From NCBI GenBank assembly GCA_023424865.1, contig JAFADM010000311.1, positions 1 to 43,803 of the forward strand: a stretch of 43,803 nucleotides of DNA, written 5' to 3'. The notes below the pieces were generated by a model. The model did no database searches, had not been told where the DNA came from, and was given only the letters and a program-made list of their open reading frames with translations. The position numbers were made by a program, and so were the translations under genes. Source of the stretch: Bacillota bacterium (GTDB lineage Bacteria > Bacillota_A > Clostridia > DSM-8532). The stretch's first letter is position 1. Each line of letters begins with the position of its first letter. Shown in pieces: positions 17,401 to 23,744 of the stretch.

Positions 17401-17426
17401 GATGCGGTGCTAAATGGCACCGCATC
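17401..17426. repeat. Perfect 10-bp hairpin inside the segment
   Basis: GATGCGGTGC/GCACCGCATC with a 6-base loop. It lies 126 bases past the lipoprotein stop and just inside the left inverted repeat. There is no good T-run on either strand, so it is either a weak terminator of the lipoprotein gene or a structural end of the segment. Confidence 0.6.
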
Positions 17427-17551
17427 AGATGGTTAAGCCGGATATACATGGGAATTGTGAACAGCCGGACTTATCAAGCAGCAGGCAAAGCTGCCGCAGC
17501 TATTGGCTTTGCTTTAACAGGCACGATATCGGCCTTTTATAAAGGGGGCAA

Positions 17552-18115
17552 TCAGGGCGTAATTTCAATCAGATAGACATTGCCCTCAAAGTCGTCATCC
17601 CAGATTTCGGTATAGCCGACCATTATGTCGGTTGCAGATTCAGGTACTTCAAAGACCAGCTTTCCGCTGAGGCTTTCGCCTACCTTCAAATCCACTTCAT
17701 CAGGATACATTCCGTCAAAAAATTCCTCATAGCCGATGTCTTCTCCGCCGCTCCAGTATATATTGAAATCGTAATTTCCTACCGGTATGGTTTCATCAAA
17801 AATATTTTTTACCTCCACATCAGCTACGACGAACTTGTAGCCTTCGCTTATAGGCGTAAGCCCTTCCAATTCCTCGGCAGTGGCTGCATCGGTAATTTTA
17901 AATTCAAAGAAGGCACTGGTGAGTGTTTCATTCATTTTACCTGTAAACAGTTTATTGTATTCCCGACCCTCGGCCTGGAGAAGCTTAGTCGCCTTATCAA
18001 TGAGATTGCTGTCAGTGTCGGGAACTTTTTCTCCGCCGTTTCCACCACAAGCGACCAGGCCCATGGTGATTACAATACCAAAAATTAATACCAGAACTTT
18101 TTTTACTGATTTCAT
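17552..18115 (-). CDS. Lipoprotein with DUF4352/DUF5067-like domain
   Basis: A 187-residue secreted lipoprotein. N-terminus MKSVKKVLVLIFGIVITMG is a signal peptide followed by a lipobox LVAC, Cys at about residue 24, then a Gly/Asn linker. The mature part (residues about 60-187) contains strands YKFVVADVEVKN, NYDFNIYWS, LKVGESLSGKLVFEVPES and a C-terminal YLIEITP, the pattern of the immunoglobulin-like DUF4352/DUF5067 domains common in Clostridia. ATG 18113-18115 was chosen because AAAGGAAC lies upstream and it gives a proper signal peptide; 20 upstream codons are open but look non-coding. The gene lies wholly inside the 1,002-bp segment that splits the collagen-like gene, so it is the cargo. 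If the segment flips, the gene points the other way with its own upstream region. Function unknown. Confidence 0.82.
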   Translation of the reverse strand: MKSVKKVLVLIFGIVITMGLVACGGNGGEKVPDTDSNLIDKATKLLQAEGREYNKLFTGKMNETLTSAFFEFKITDAATAEELEGLTPISEGYKFVVADVEVKNIFDETIPVGNYDFNIYWSGGEDIGYEEFFDGMYPDEVDLKVGESLSGKLVFEVPESATDIMVGYTEIWDDDFEGNVYLIEITP

Positions 18116-18172
18116 TTGCAAATCGTTCCTTTCGAGAATAAAAATGTCATCACATAGTACCTGCCTGCCTGT

Positions 18173-18203
18173 CAAATTTTAAAGTAAATGACTTTAAAAT
18201 TTG
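18173..18203. repeat. Perfect 13-bp AT-rich inverted repeat upstream of the lipoprotein gene
   Basis: CAAATTTTAAAGT/ACTTTAAAATTTG with a 5-base loop, 57 bases before the lipoprotein start. Position fits an operator or a hairpin in the mRNA leader. A recombinase site is also possible because it lies inside the inverted-repeat-bounded segment. Confidence 0.6.
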
Positions 18204-18337
18204 AGGGCATTCTGCCAACAGCATTTAATATACTATAACCTACTGGCCGTAGCAAGGAAGCAGAACATTTTTGGCGTTTTTCTCATTTTAAGTATTAATA
18301 TTACAGAAAAGATTGTTATAAAAGCAAATTAAGATCC

Positions 18338-18844
18338 TTAAAATAATGCTAATTGTTTTCCTAATAGCTTCGGCCCGGTGGGGCCTGTGGGTCCAGTGGT
18401 ACCCGTACCACCGGGACCTGTGGGACCAGTAGGGCCAGCGGGACCTGGTAAACCTCGCGGGCCTTTCGGACCAGGGCAGCATACAGGATAGCAGGGGTCT
18501 TTTGGCCGGCAGGGATCGGGCTTGGGATAGCTTTTTTCGCAGCCATCATCATGGTCTTTCTGATAGCAATCGTCACGGTCTTTCTTGCAGCCATCATCAT
18601 AATCTTTCTGATAGCCATCTTCACGATCCTTCCGGTAGCGATCCTCCTGCTCCTTTTCATAGTAATCGTCACGGTCTTTCCTGTAGCAATCCTCACGGTT
18701 CTTGTGATTACGGTTGAGACGATCTCTCCGATTGCAATCATGGGGTTTTTGGTAAGCATCGTATGAATCCCCATTATTGTAGGCTTGTTCATCGCTTTCA
18801 TAACGCATGTTATTCGGCGGATATTTTTCATTATAAATATCCAT
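18338..18844 (-). CDS. 5' part of a split collagen-like spore-surface protein gene
   Basis: Starts at ATG 18842-18844 after AGAGGTGACC. The 168 residues are: an acidic/Asn/Tyr-rich head (1-48); about seven 8-residue repeats of the type C-Y-Q-K-D-H-D-D (49-104); a Cys/Pro-rich stretch PCRPKDPCYPVCCPG; and a collagen-like region of Gly-X-Y triplets (GPKGPRGLPGPAGPTGPTG...) to residue 158. The frame then ends abruptly with KLLGKQLALF and stop, without the beta-sandwich domain such proteins need for trimerisation. That missing domain lies 1 kb downstream on the same strand. Proteins of this kind are exosporium or spore-coat filaments, so expression is probably late in sporulation. Currently truncated; excision of 17365-18366 would restore 305 residues, and inversion would append 65 residues after LLGKQ. 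Confidence 0.8.
   Translation of the reverse strand: MDIYNEKYPPNNMRYESDEQAYNNGDSYDAYQKPHDCNRRDRLNRNHKNREDCYRKDRDDYYEKEQEDRYRKDREDGYQKDYDDGCKKDRDDCYQKDHDDGCEKSYPKPDPCRPKDPCYPVCCPGPKGPRGLPGPAGPTGPTGPGGTGTTGPTGPTGPKLLGKQLALF
18353..18366 (-). repeat. Right inverted repeat of the 1,002-bp segment
   Basis: TTGTTTTCCTAATA on the plus strand, the exact complement of 17365-17378. On the minus strand it encodes codons tta-gga-aaa-caa of the collagen-like 5' part. Confidence 0.85.
18533..18700 (-). repeat. 24-bp tandem coding repeat (about 7 units)
   Basis: Degenerate 24-bp units encode x-(Y/C)-x-K-D-x-(D/E)-D octapeptides, residues about 49-104 of the collagen-like protein. Unit number is likely to vary between strains. 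The opposite strand is open in places only because of this periodicity. Confidence 0.85.
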
Positions 18845-19148
18845 GGGGTCACCTCTTTCTTCTACAGATAAGTTTAAAACTTTTGCTTTTATTGGCCTGT
18901 CTTGTAAACGACAGGATATCTAATAATCACGCAAAAGGTGTACTTGCCTCTAATCCAGTGTATGACTCTCTATATCGGAAGGTGTTAGAATATTGGCCTC
19001 TTCACCTCTTTTTGTGTACAAGTTCTGAAAAATTTTTTATTTGATTCCTGAGTGTTGATTTGATAAAGTTAAAGGTGATTTGAACTCTACTTACTTATAA
19101 AAAAATACGCATTATCAATGGATATCAAGAGAGGAGCTGAACAGCATT
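18845..19148. other. Intergenic region between divergent collagen-like and hemerythrin genes
   Basis: Contains the promoters for both directions. A small dyad CCTGTC/GACAGG lies at about 18896-18915. On the minus strand CATACACT (about 18966-18973) resembles a sporulation sigma-E -10 box, but I found no good matching -35, so it is only a hint. No gene seen. Confidence 0.4.
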
Positions 19149-19571
19149 ATGTCTTTTCAATGGAAGGATCGTTACAACCTCGACATCCCCAGTATCGACA
19201 CACAGCATAAAAAACTATTCGAAATCGGGGCAAGAGTGTATGATTTGACAGTTGCCGATGATAACTACGATCATTATGATGAAATTTTAGTAATTATCAA
19301 TGAACTGCTGGAATATACCGAATATCATTTTAAGTATGAAGAAGAATTAATGAATAAATATGGCTATAACGAGCTTAGCGGACAGCAGCATGATCATGCT
19401 TTCTACATTGACAAAATAAAAAGCATCGCCTCCAAGGACATTGATGAAAAGCAAAATGAAACCTTACTTTCACTGGTCGATTTTTTATCCCAATGGATTA
19501 GCAGCCATATTGTATTTTCGGATAGAAAGTATGCCGTTTATTTTAAAGAGAACGGAATCGAACCCAATTAA
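19149..19571 (+). CDS. Bacteriohemerythrin (second copy)
   Basis: A 140-residue di-iron oxygen-binding four-helix protein. Ligands are in DTQHKKLF, YHFKYEEE (HxxxE), QHDHAF (HxxxH) and HIVFSD (HxxxxD). It shares MSFQWKxRY, the YDHYDEI helix and DFLSxWISSHI with the copy at 14795, so it is a paralogue. Base composition is visibly more AT-rich than the first copy and than the metabolic genes to the left. A GAGAGGAG box lies about 12 bases before the ATG, a slightly long spacing. It is followed by a strong terminator, so it is a single-gene unit. Its neighbour, beyond the recombinase element, is a chemotaxis operon, and hemerythrins often supply oxygen sensing for aerotaxis. Confidence 0.92.
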   Translation: MSFQWKDRYNLDIPSIDTQHKKLFEIGARVYDLTVADDNYDHYDEILVIINELLEYTEYHFKYEEELMNKYGYNELSGQQHDHAFYIDKIKSIASKDIDEKQNETLLSLVDFLSQWISSHIVFSDRKYAVYFKENGIEPN

Positions 19572-19634
19572 TAGGAATTAAATTAAATGATTTACATGTA
19601 ATTGCTTGAAGAAAAAAAATAAATAAGTAAAAAG

Positions 19635-19675
19635 AAGAAACACTTCCTTACGAGTAAAGAAGTGTTTCTTTTTTG
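19635..19675 (+). terminator. Terminator after the second hemerythrin gene
   Basis: Perfect stem AAGAAACACTTC/GAAGTGTTTCTT with a 12-base loop followed by T residues. Confidence 0.88.
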
Positions 19676-19757
19676 CAATAATCTTTATGTAGAAAGGTTT
19701 TTGTAAATTTACCCATTGGAAAAAAAGCGAGATAGTGAAATAATAAATACAACATTC

Positions 19758-19775
19758 TGTTTATTTTGTTACATT
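19758..19775 (+). repeat. Left 18-bp inverted repeat of the recombinase element
   Basis: TGTTTATTTTGTTACATT, exact complement of 20512-20529; identity stops abruptly on both sides. Confidence 0.88.
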
Positions 19776-19855
19776 GTATATTATAGCTTTAAAATTGTGA
19801 ATACATAAATAGCTAAAATCTCTAATAATTCGACAAATTTCGAATGTATTTTTTT

Positions 19856-20416
19856 TCAAAATTGTACAAGGGTGTATAGTTCATCCTTTTGATCCTGATT
19901 TATTCCGATATAGCGAAGAGTAATTCTTTGGGAGCTATGGTTAAATGTGTCCATAATAAGCCCAATATTATACTGTGATAACTGATATGTCCAGTAACCC
20001 CATGTTTTCCTTAAACTGTGAGTACCGAAATTATCAATACCTACCACTTCAGCAGCTTCTCTTAGAACGCGATAGCTTTGAATTCTTCCAATATGACCGC
20101 CTTTTTGACTGTTGAAAAAATAATCGTGCTTTTGAAGCCCGTTTGCATGAATATAATCGGAAAGACAGCTTTGGAGAGCCAGATTAATTTTTATTTTTTT
20201 CTCCTTCATGGTTTTTTTTTCCTTGACGACCAGGTATTCCTTCAACCTTCCGGACTCTGTATAGATATCAGATACCTTTACAGGCAGAATGTCACTTATA
20301 CGCAGGCCAGTGTTAAGTCCGAATTTAAAGAGCAGAGCGTATTTTTTATCCCTTTCTAATAGAATGTCATACATTTGTTCGATTCGTGATTTGTTTCTGA
20401 TAGGTTCAACGGTCAT
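19856..20416 (-). CDS. Small tyrosine recombinase (FimB/YoeC-like, catalytic domain only)
   Basis: A 186-residue site-specific recombinase without the N-terminal arm- or core-binding domain of phage integrases, the same size class as the FimB/FimE invertases (about 200). All catalytic residues are visible: Arg39 in TGLRISD, a Lys in the KEKKTMKEKK beta-hairpin, His133 and Arg136 in HSLRKT, His160 in FNHSS and the nucleophile Tyr169 in LRYIG. The ATG follows AAGGAGG. It is encoded inside a pair of 18-bp inverted repeats and 1.5 kb from a second inverted-repeat pair bounding the 1,002-bp segment in the collagen-like gene, so it is the obvious candidate to act on one or both. There are no phage or conjugation genes nearby. 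Confidence 0.88.
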   Translation of the reverse strand: MTVEPIRNKSRIEQMYDILLERDKKYALLFKFGLNTGLRISDILPVKVSDIYTESGRLKEYLVVKEKKTMKEKKIKINLALQSCLSDYIHANGLQKHDYFFNSQKGGHIGRIQSYRVLREAAEVVGIDNFGTHSLRKTWGYWTYQLSQYNIGLIMDTFNHSSQRITLRYIGINQDQKDELYTLVQF

Positions 20417-20511
20417 GTTGTCTTTCCTCCTTCGTTAATCCCTGACTGTCCTTTAATATCCGCATTATAATTGGAGTACGTCCTCCACAATGAAGATTAT
20501 ACCCTCATGTA

Positions 20512-20529
20512 AATGTAACAAAATAAACA
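20512..20529 (-). repeat. Right 18-bp inverted repeat of the recombinase element
   Basis: AATGTAACAAAATAAACA on the plus strand, exact complement of 19758-19775. It lies 90 bases upstream of cheY and overlaps the -35 region of the recombinase promoter. Confidence 0.88.
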
Positions 20530-20542
20530 ATTTGCTACTTTT

Positions 20543-20568
20543 TCAAATTTCGCTGCTTTAGCCGTATA
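20543..20568 (+). promoter_or_regulatory. Candidate sigma-D (flagellar/chemotaxis) promoter of the che operon
   Basis: TCAA (20543-20546), 14 bases, GCCGTATA (20561-20568) resembles the TAAA-N15-GCCGATAA pattern of motility sigma factors. It lies 51 bases before cheY and just outside the right inverted repeat of the recombinase element. No better vegetative promoter was seen. Confidence 0.4.
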
Positions 20569-20618
20569 AACATGTTAAAATCACGGTTTTCAGGGGGCGT
20601 AACACAGGTGGTAACAGC

Positions 20619-20972
20619 ATGAAACGTGTATTGATTGTTGATGATGCTGCATTTATGAGACTAACAATTAAGACCATGCTCGAAAAGCATGACTATGAAG
20701 TTGTGGGGGAGGCGGAAAATGGACGCATAGCTATTTCCCGATACCATGAACTCAAACCCGATTTCGTAACCATGGATATTACCATGCCCGAGGTAGACGG
20801 TCTTGGGGCACTTAAAGCCATTAAAAAGCTGGACCCCGGGGCTAAAATTCTAATGATTTCTGCCCTTGGCCAGGAAGCCCACGTCAGAGAGGCCATTATT
20901 CAGGGAGCCAGAGGCTTCCTGGTCAAACCTTTCAATGAGGAAAATTTCTTAAAAGCCTTATTAAAGCTATAA
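20619..20972 (+). CDS. cheY: Chemotaxis response regulator CheY
   Basis: A 117-residue single receiver domain. Phosphorylation site Asp in FVTMDITMPEVDG; acidic pocket VDDAAFMR at the N-terminus; Ser in MISALGQ and Lys in LVKPFNEEN complete the active site. There is no output domain, so it acts by binding the flagellar switch (FliM) when phosphorylated by CheA. The sequence is of the Bacillus/Thermotoga CheY type (MPEVDGLGALKAIKKLDP). GGTGG lies 7 bases before the ATG. First gene of the cheY-cheA-cheW-mcp-cheR operon. Confidence 0.93.
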   Translation: MKRVLIVDDAAFMRLTIKTMLEKHDYEVVGEAENGRIAISRYHELKPDFVTMDITMPEVDGLGALKAIKKLDPGAKILMISALGQEAHVREAIIQGARGFLVKPFNEENFLKALLKL

Positions 20973-21085
20973 CACAACCATCCCAATGTCTGAAAAAAAG
21001 AAAAGCAGAATTGCCTAATAGCCGGAAAATAAATGCCTTAACCTGATTTGGCGCAGCTTTTGGCGTAAGAAAGGAAGTAGCCTCT

Positions 21086-23098
21086 ATGAAAGGCGAATCT
21101 GGAAACGAGACACTGTTAGAAATGTTTGTGTACGAAACCGGCCAGCTTATTGAGCAAATGGAGCAATGCCTACTGGAAACAGAAATGCACAATAGTCTCA
21201 AGCAATCCATTCATGATATTTTCCGGATTGTTCATACCATAAAGGGAAGTGCCGGCATGATGATGTTTGACAGAATCGCCAGCCTTGCCCACTCTCTCGA
21301 AGATTTATATGATTTTATCAGGAAATCTAACAAGGCAGAGTTAGATCTCCCTTCCATTGTAGACATATCTTTAAAGAGTCTGGATTATGTAAAAAACGAG
21401 CTTGTGAAAATAAGAGCAGGGGAACCGAATGATGGTGACCCTGCTTTGCTGTGTGCCGGTGTGCGTATGCTGCTGGCTTCTCTTATGGAGGAGCCTGTAA
21501 AAAAAGCCAACCCCTTCTACTCCATAAGACTCTTTTTTGAAGAAAACTGTGGAATGGAGGGCTTGAGGGCCTTTGAAGTCATTCATAAGCTGGAGTCGAT
21601 AGCCTACGATATAAGGCACGAGCCTGAGGATGTTATTGGCAGCGAAGACGCCGACACAAGCATTGCAAGAGACGGTCTTTTTATCACCTTCACTTCGGAC
21701 AAGCCCAGGGAATCCATTGAAGGCCTGCTATCGGATACCCTCCTTTTGAGGGATATGGATGTTCAGGTCAGGCATTTGCAGTCAAAAGGCAAAGCAGAAG
21801 AGGCGGACCCCGAAACAGGCTGCTGGGAGGACGAGCCAAATTCAAGCGAAAACCTTGCAGGTGGTGATGAAATCATTCCTCAGGGAGGTACGTCCGATAC
21901 CTCAAATCAGATTAAAGCCGACAAGGCGGAGGCCGGTCACAGTCTCATCAGCGTACATGTAAACAAGCTGGACCTGCTTATGGATACGGTGGGCGAACTG
22001 GTTATCGCTCAGGCCCTGGTAACCCATCATCCGGAGCTTAAGCAGGTTATCTTAAGTGATTTTTACAAAGCCTCCCGGCAACTGCAAAAAATCACCGATG
22101 AGCTTCAGGATATTGTCATGTCCATCCGCATGGTTTCCCTATCACTCACCTTTCATAAAATGTACCGCCTGGTCAGGGATATCAACCGGAAGCTGGGTAA
22201 GGAAGTGGAGCTTGAAATTCAGGGTGAAGAAACCGAAGTGGATAAAAGCATTATCGAGCAAATTGCCGATCCTCTGATGCACCTTATCCGAAACGCTATG
22301 GATCACGGCATTGAGTCCCCACAGGAGCGCCTTTCCGCCAACAAGCCGGAGAAGGGAAGGATCTCTCTCGAGGCTAAAAATGTGGGAAGCGAGGTCTGGA
22401 TCATTGTCAAGGATGACGGCAGGGGACTGGATCGTGACAAAATCCTTGCCAAGGCCAGAGAACGGGGGCTTATGGTGAAGCCGGAAGCCGAGTATACGGA
22501 AAAGGAAGTGTACACTATTCTCTTTCATCCCGGCTTTTCCACCAAGGAAAGCGTCACTGAGTTTTCCGGCAGAGGGGTTGGCATGGATGTGGTGCTTCGA
22601 AACATCGAGAAGATTAGGGGCTCTGTGGTTATGGACAGTCAATTCGGCAAGTCGACCACCGTCACAATTAAAATACCCCTTACCCTGGCCATTATACAGG
22701 GTCTGACCATTGGAGTAGGAAGCAATAAATACACCATTCCCATGCTTTCGGTGAAGGAAACCTTCCGGGTGAACGCAGAACAGATCTTTAAGGATATTAC
22801 CGGAGAAGAAATGATCTTAATTCGAGGTCAGTGCTTCCCCGTTTTAAGGCTTAAAAGCTATTACCATCTTTCAGAAGGTGAAACAGAGCTCAAAAACGGC
22901 ATGATTATCATTGTTGAAAACGAATCCCAAAGCCTGTGCCTTTTTGCTGATGCACTTATTGGTGAGCAGCAGGTAGTGGTAAAAGCCCTGCCTGCCTATA
23001 TAAAAAAAGTAAAGGGGGTAACAGGCTGTACACTGCTGGGCGATGGAAGCATCAGTCTTATACTCGATGTCGTCGCGCTTATTGATTTGGCCCCGTAA
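21086..23098 (+). CDS. cheA: Chemotaxis histidine kinase CheA
   Basis: A 670-residue kinase that phosphorylates CheY in response to receptors. Domain order: HPt (P1, 1-105) with the phosphorylated His50 in VHTIKGSAGMM; a variable region with a probable CheY-binding P2-like domain (about 150-230); an acidic linker; dimerisation (P3, about 290-350); HATPase (P4) with the N box LIRNAMDHGIE, G1 DDGRGLD and G2 GRGVGMDVV; and a C-terminal CheW-like domain (P5, about 535-670). All catalytic motifs are intact. A ribosome binding site AAGGAAG precedes ATG 21086. It follows cheY by 113 bases. Confidence 0.95.
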   Translation: MKGESGNETLLEMFVYETGQLIEQMEQCLLETEMHNSLKQSIHDIFRIVHTIKGSAGMMMFDRIASLAHSLEDLYDFIRKSNKAELDLPSIVDISLKSLDYVKNELVKIRAGEPNDGDPALLCAGVRMLLASLMEEPVKKANPFYSIRLFFEENCGMEGLRAFEVIHKLESIAYDIRHEPEDVIGSEDADTSIARDGLFITFTSDKPRESIEGLLSDTLLLRDMDVQVRHLQSKGKAEEADPETGCWEDEPNSSENLAGGDEIIPQGGTSDTSNQIKADKAEAGHSLISVHVNKLDLLMDTVGELVIAQALVTHHPELKQVILSDFYKASRQLQKITDELQDIVMSIRMVSLSLTFHKMYRLVRDINRKLGKEVELEIQGEETEVDKSIIEQIADPLMHLIRNAMDHGIESPQERLSANKPEKGRISLEAKNVGSEVWIIVKDDGRGLDRDKILAKARERGLMVKPEAEYTEKEVYTILFHPGFSTKESVTEFSGRGVGMDVVLRNIEKIRGSVVMDSQFGKSTTVTIKIPLTLAIIQGLTIGVGSNKYTIPMLSVKETFRVNAEQIFKDITGEEMILIRGQCFPVLRLKSYYHLSEGETELKNGMIIIVENESQSLCLFADALIGEQQVVVKALPAYIKKVKGVTGCTLLGDGSISLILDVVALIDLAP

Positions 23099-23194
23099 AG
23101 AAAGGCCTTTTCAGCCAGGGCCTCATTAAAAACGCCAGGGCTGGACACGCCTTATGAAGCATTTCCATGGATTCCATAAGAAAGGAGTTTAAGA

Positions 23195-23686
23195 ATGACA
23201 AATCTATTAACGGAATTTACCCAGGAAGAAGATACTCAGAAAGGAAAATTTTTAACCTTTTCCTTAGGTAAAGAAGACTATGGTATTGAAATCAGCAATG
23301 TCAAGGAAATTATCGGAATACAGAACATAACCCAGGTGCCTGAGCTTCCTCCTTATGTCAAAGGAATCATTAATCTTCGAGGAAAAATCATACCCGTTAT
23401 GGATGTCCGAATCCGCTTTAAAAAGGAAGAGCGTGACTATAACGACAGAACCTGCATTATTGTCATCGAAATAAAAGAAATATCTGTCGGACTTATTGTG
23501 GACACGGTAACAGAGGTTTTGGCCATTTCCGAAGAAAACATTGTTCCTCCCCCTCAAATGAACAAAGGTTCCCAAAGCAAGTACATCAAGGCCATCGGCA
23601 AGGCTGCGGGCGGTGTGAAACTGATACTTGATTGTGACAGACTTCTGGGTGAGGACGAGCTTGAAGAGCTTTCAGAAATAGCATAA
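23195..23686 (+). CDS. cheW: Chemotaxis coupling protein CheW
   Basis: A 163-residue single CheW domain that links receptors to CheA. Typical blocks: FLTFSLGKEDYGIEISNVKEIIG, PELPPYVKGIINLRGKIIPVMDVR and VGLIVDTVTEVLAI. AAAGGAG lies 8 bases before the ATG. Position between cheA and the receptor gene supports the call. Confidence 0.95.
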   Translation: MTNLLTEFTQEEDTQKGKFLTFSLGKEDYGIEISNVKEIIGIQNITQVPELPPYVKGIINLRGKIIPVMDVRIRFKKEERDYNDRTCIIVIEIKEISVGLIVDTVTEVLAISEENIVPPPQMNKGSQSKYIKAIGKAAGGVKLILDCDRLLGEDELEELSEIA

Positions 23687-23744
23687 ACAAAGAAAAGCCG
23701 AAAGAGGAGAATTTTCGGTTGAATAGAAGCAGGGAGGCTTACAT

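Larger units (their letters stand above)
17365..18366. mobile_element. 1,002-bp segment with 14-bp terminal inverted repeats interrupting the collagen-like gene
   Basis: The ends are TATTAGGAAAACAA (17365-17378) and its exact complement TTGTTTTCCTAATA (18353-18366). The length is 334 x 3, so removal keeps the frame. Just outside, after four mismatches, six more bases pair (GGGCCG/CGGCCC). An 11-bp direct repeat CCGGTGGGGCC (17349-17359, 18375-18385), part of the collagen coding repeat, also brackets the segment in frame. Contents: a lipoprotein gene on the minus strand, a 13-bp perfect hairpin, and a plus-strand frame that would become a C-terminal tail of the collagen-like protein if the segment were inverted. 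No transposase gene and no target-site duplication were found. It may be a recombinase-mobilised cassette, an invertible segment, or an old insertion. Confidence 0.6.
19758..20529. mobile_element. Tyrosine-recombinase gene bounded by 18-bp perfect inverted repeats (putative invertible or mobile element)
   Basis: TGTTTATTTTGTTACATT at 19758-19775 is repeated exactly in inverted orientation at 20512-20529. The 772-bp unit contains only the 186-residue recombinase gene, and is much more AT-rich than its surroundings. A -10 box TATAAT for the recombinase (minus strand, 20496-20501) lies just inside the right repeat, so the -35 region falls within the repeat itself. No target-site duplication was seen next to the repeats. 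Such an arrangement fits a self-inverting switch or a small recombinase-borne element; the repeats could also be binding sites for the recombinase. Confidence 0.6.

Noticed and set aside
17367..18364. Reading the 1,002-bp segment as an IS630/mariner-type insertion with TA duplication
   Set aside because: TA is present at both ends, but removal on that model leaves the collagen gene out of frame, and no transposase is present.
18371..18475. Gly-Pro-Val repeats readable on the plus strand opposite the collagen region
   Set aside because: The complement of Gly-Pro-Thr codons automatically reads Gly-Pro-Val; there is no start or ribosome binding site.
18533..18700. 24-bp periodic repeats as a possible CRISPR array
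   Set aside because: Units are adjacent without spacers and encode an octapeptide repeat in frame.
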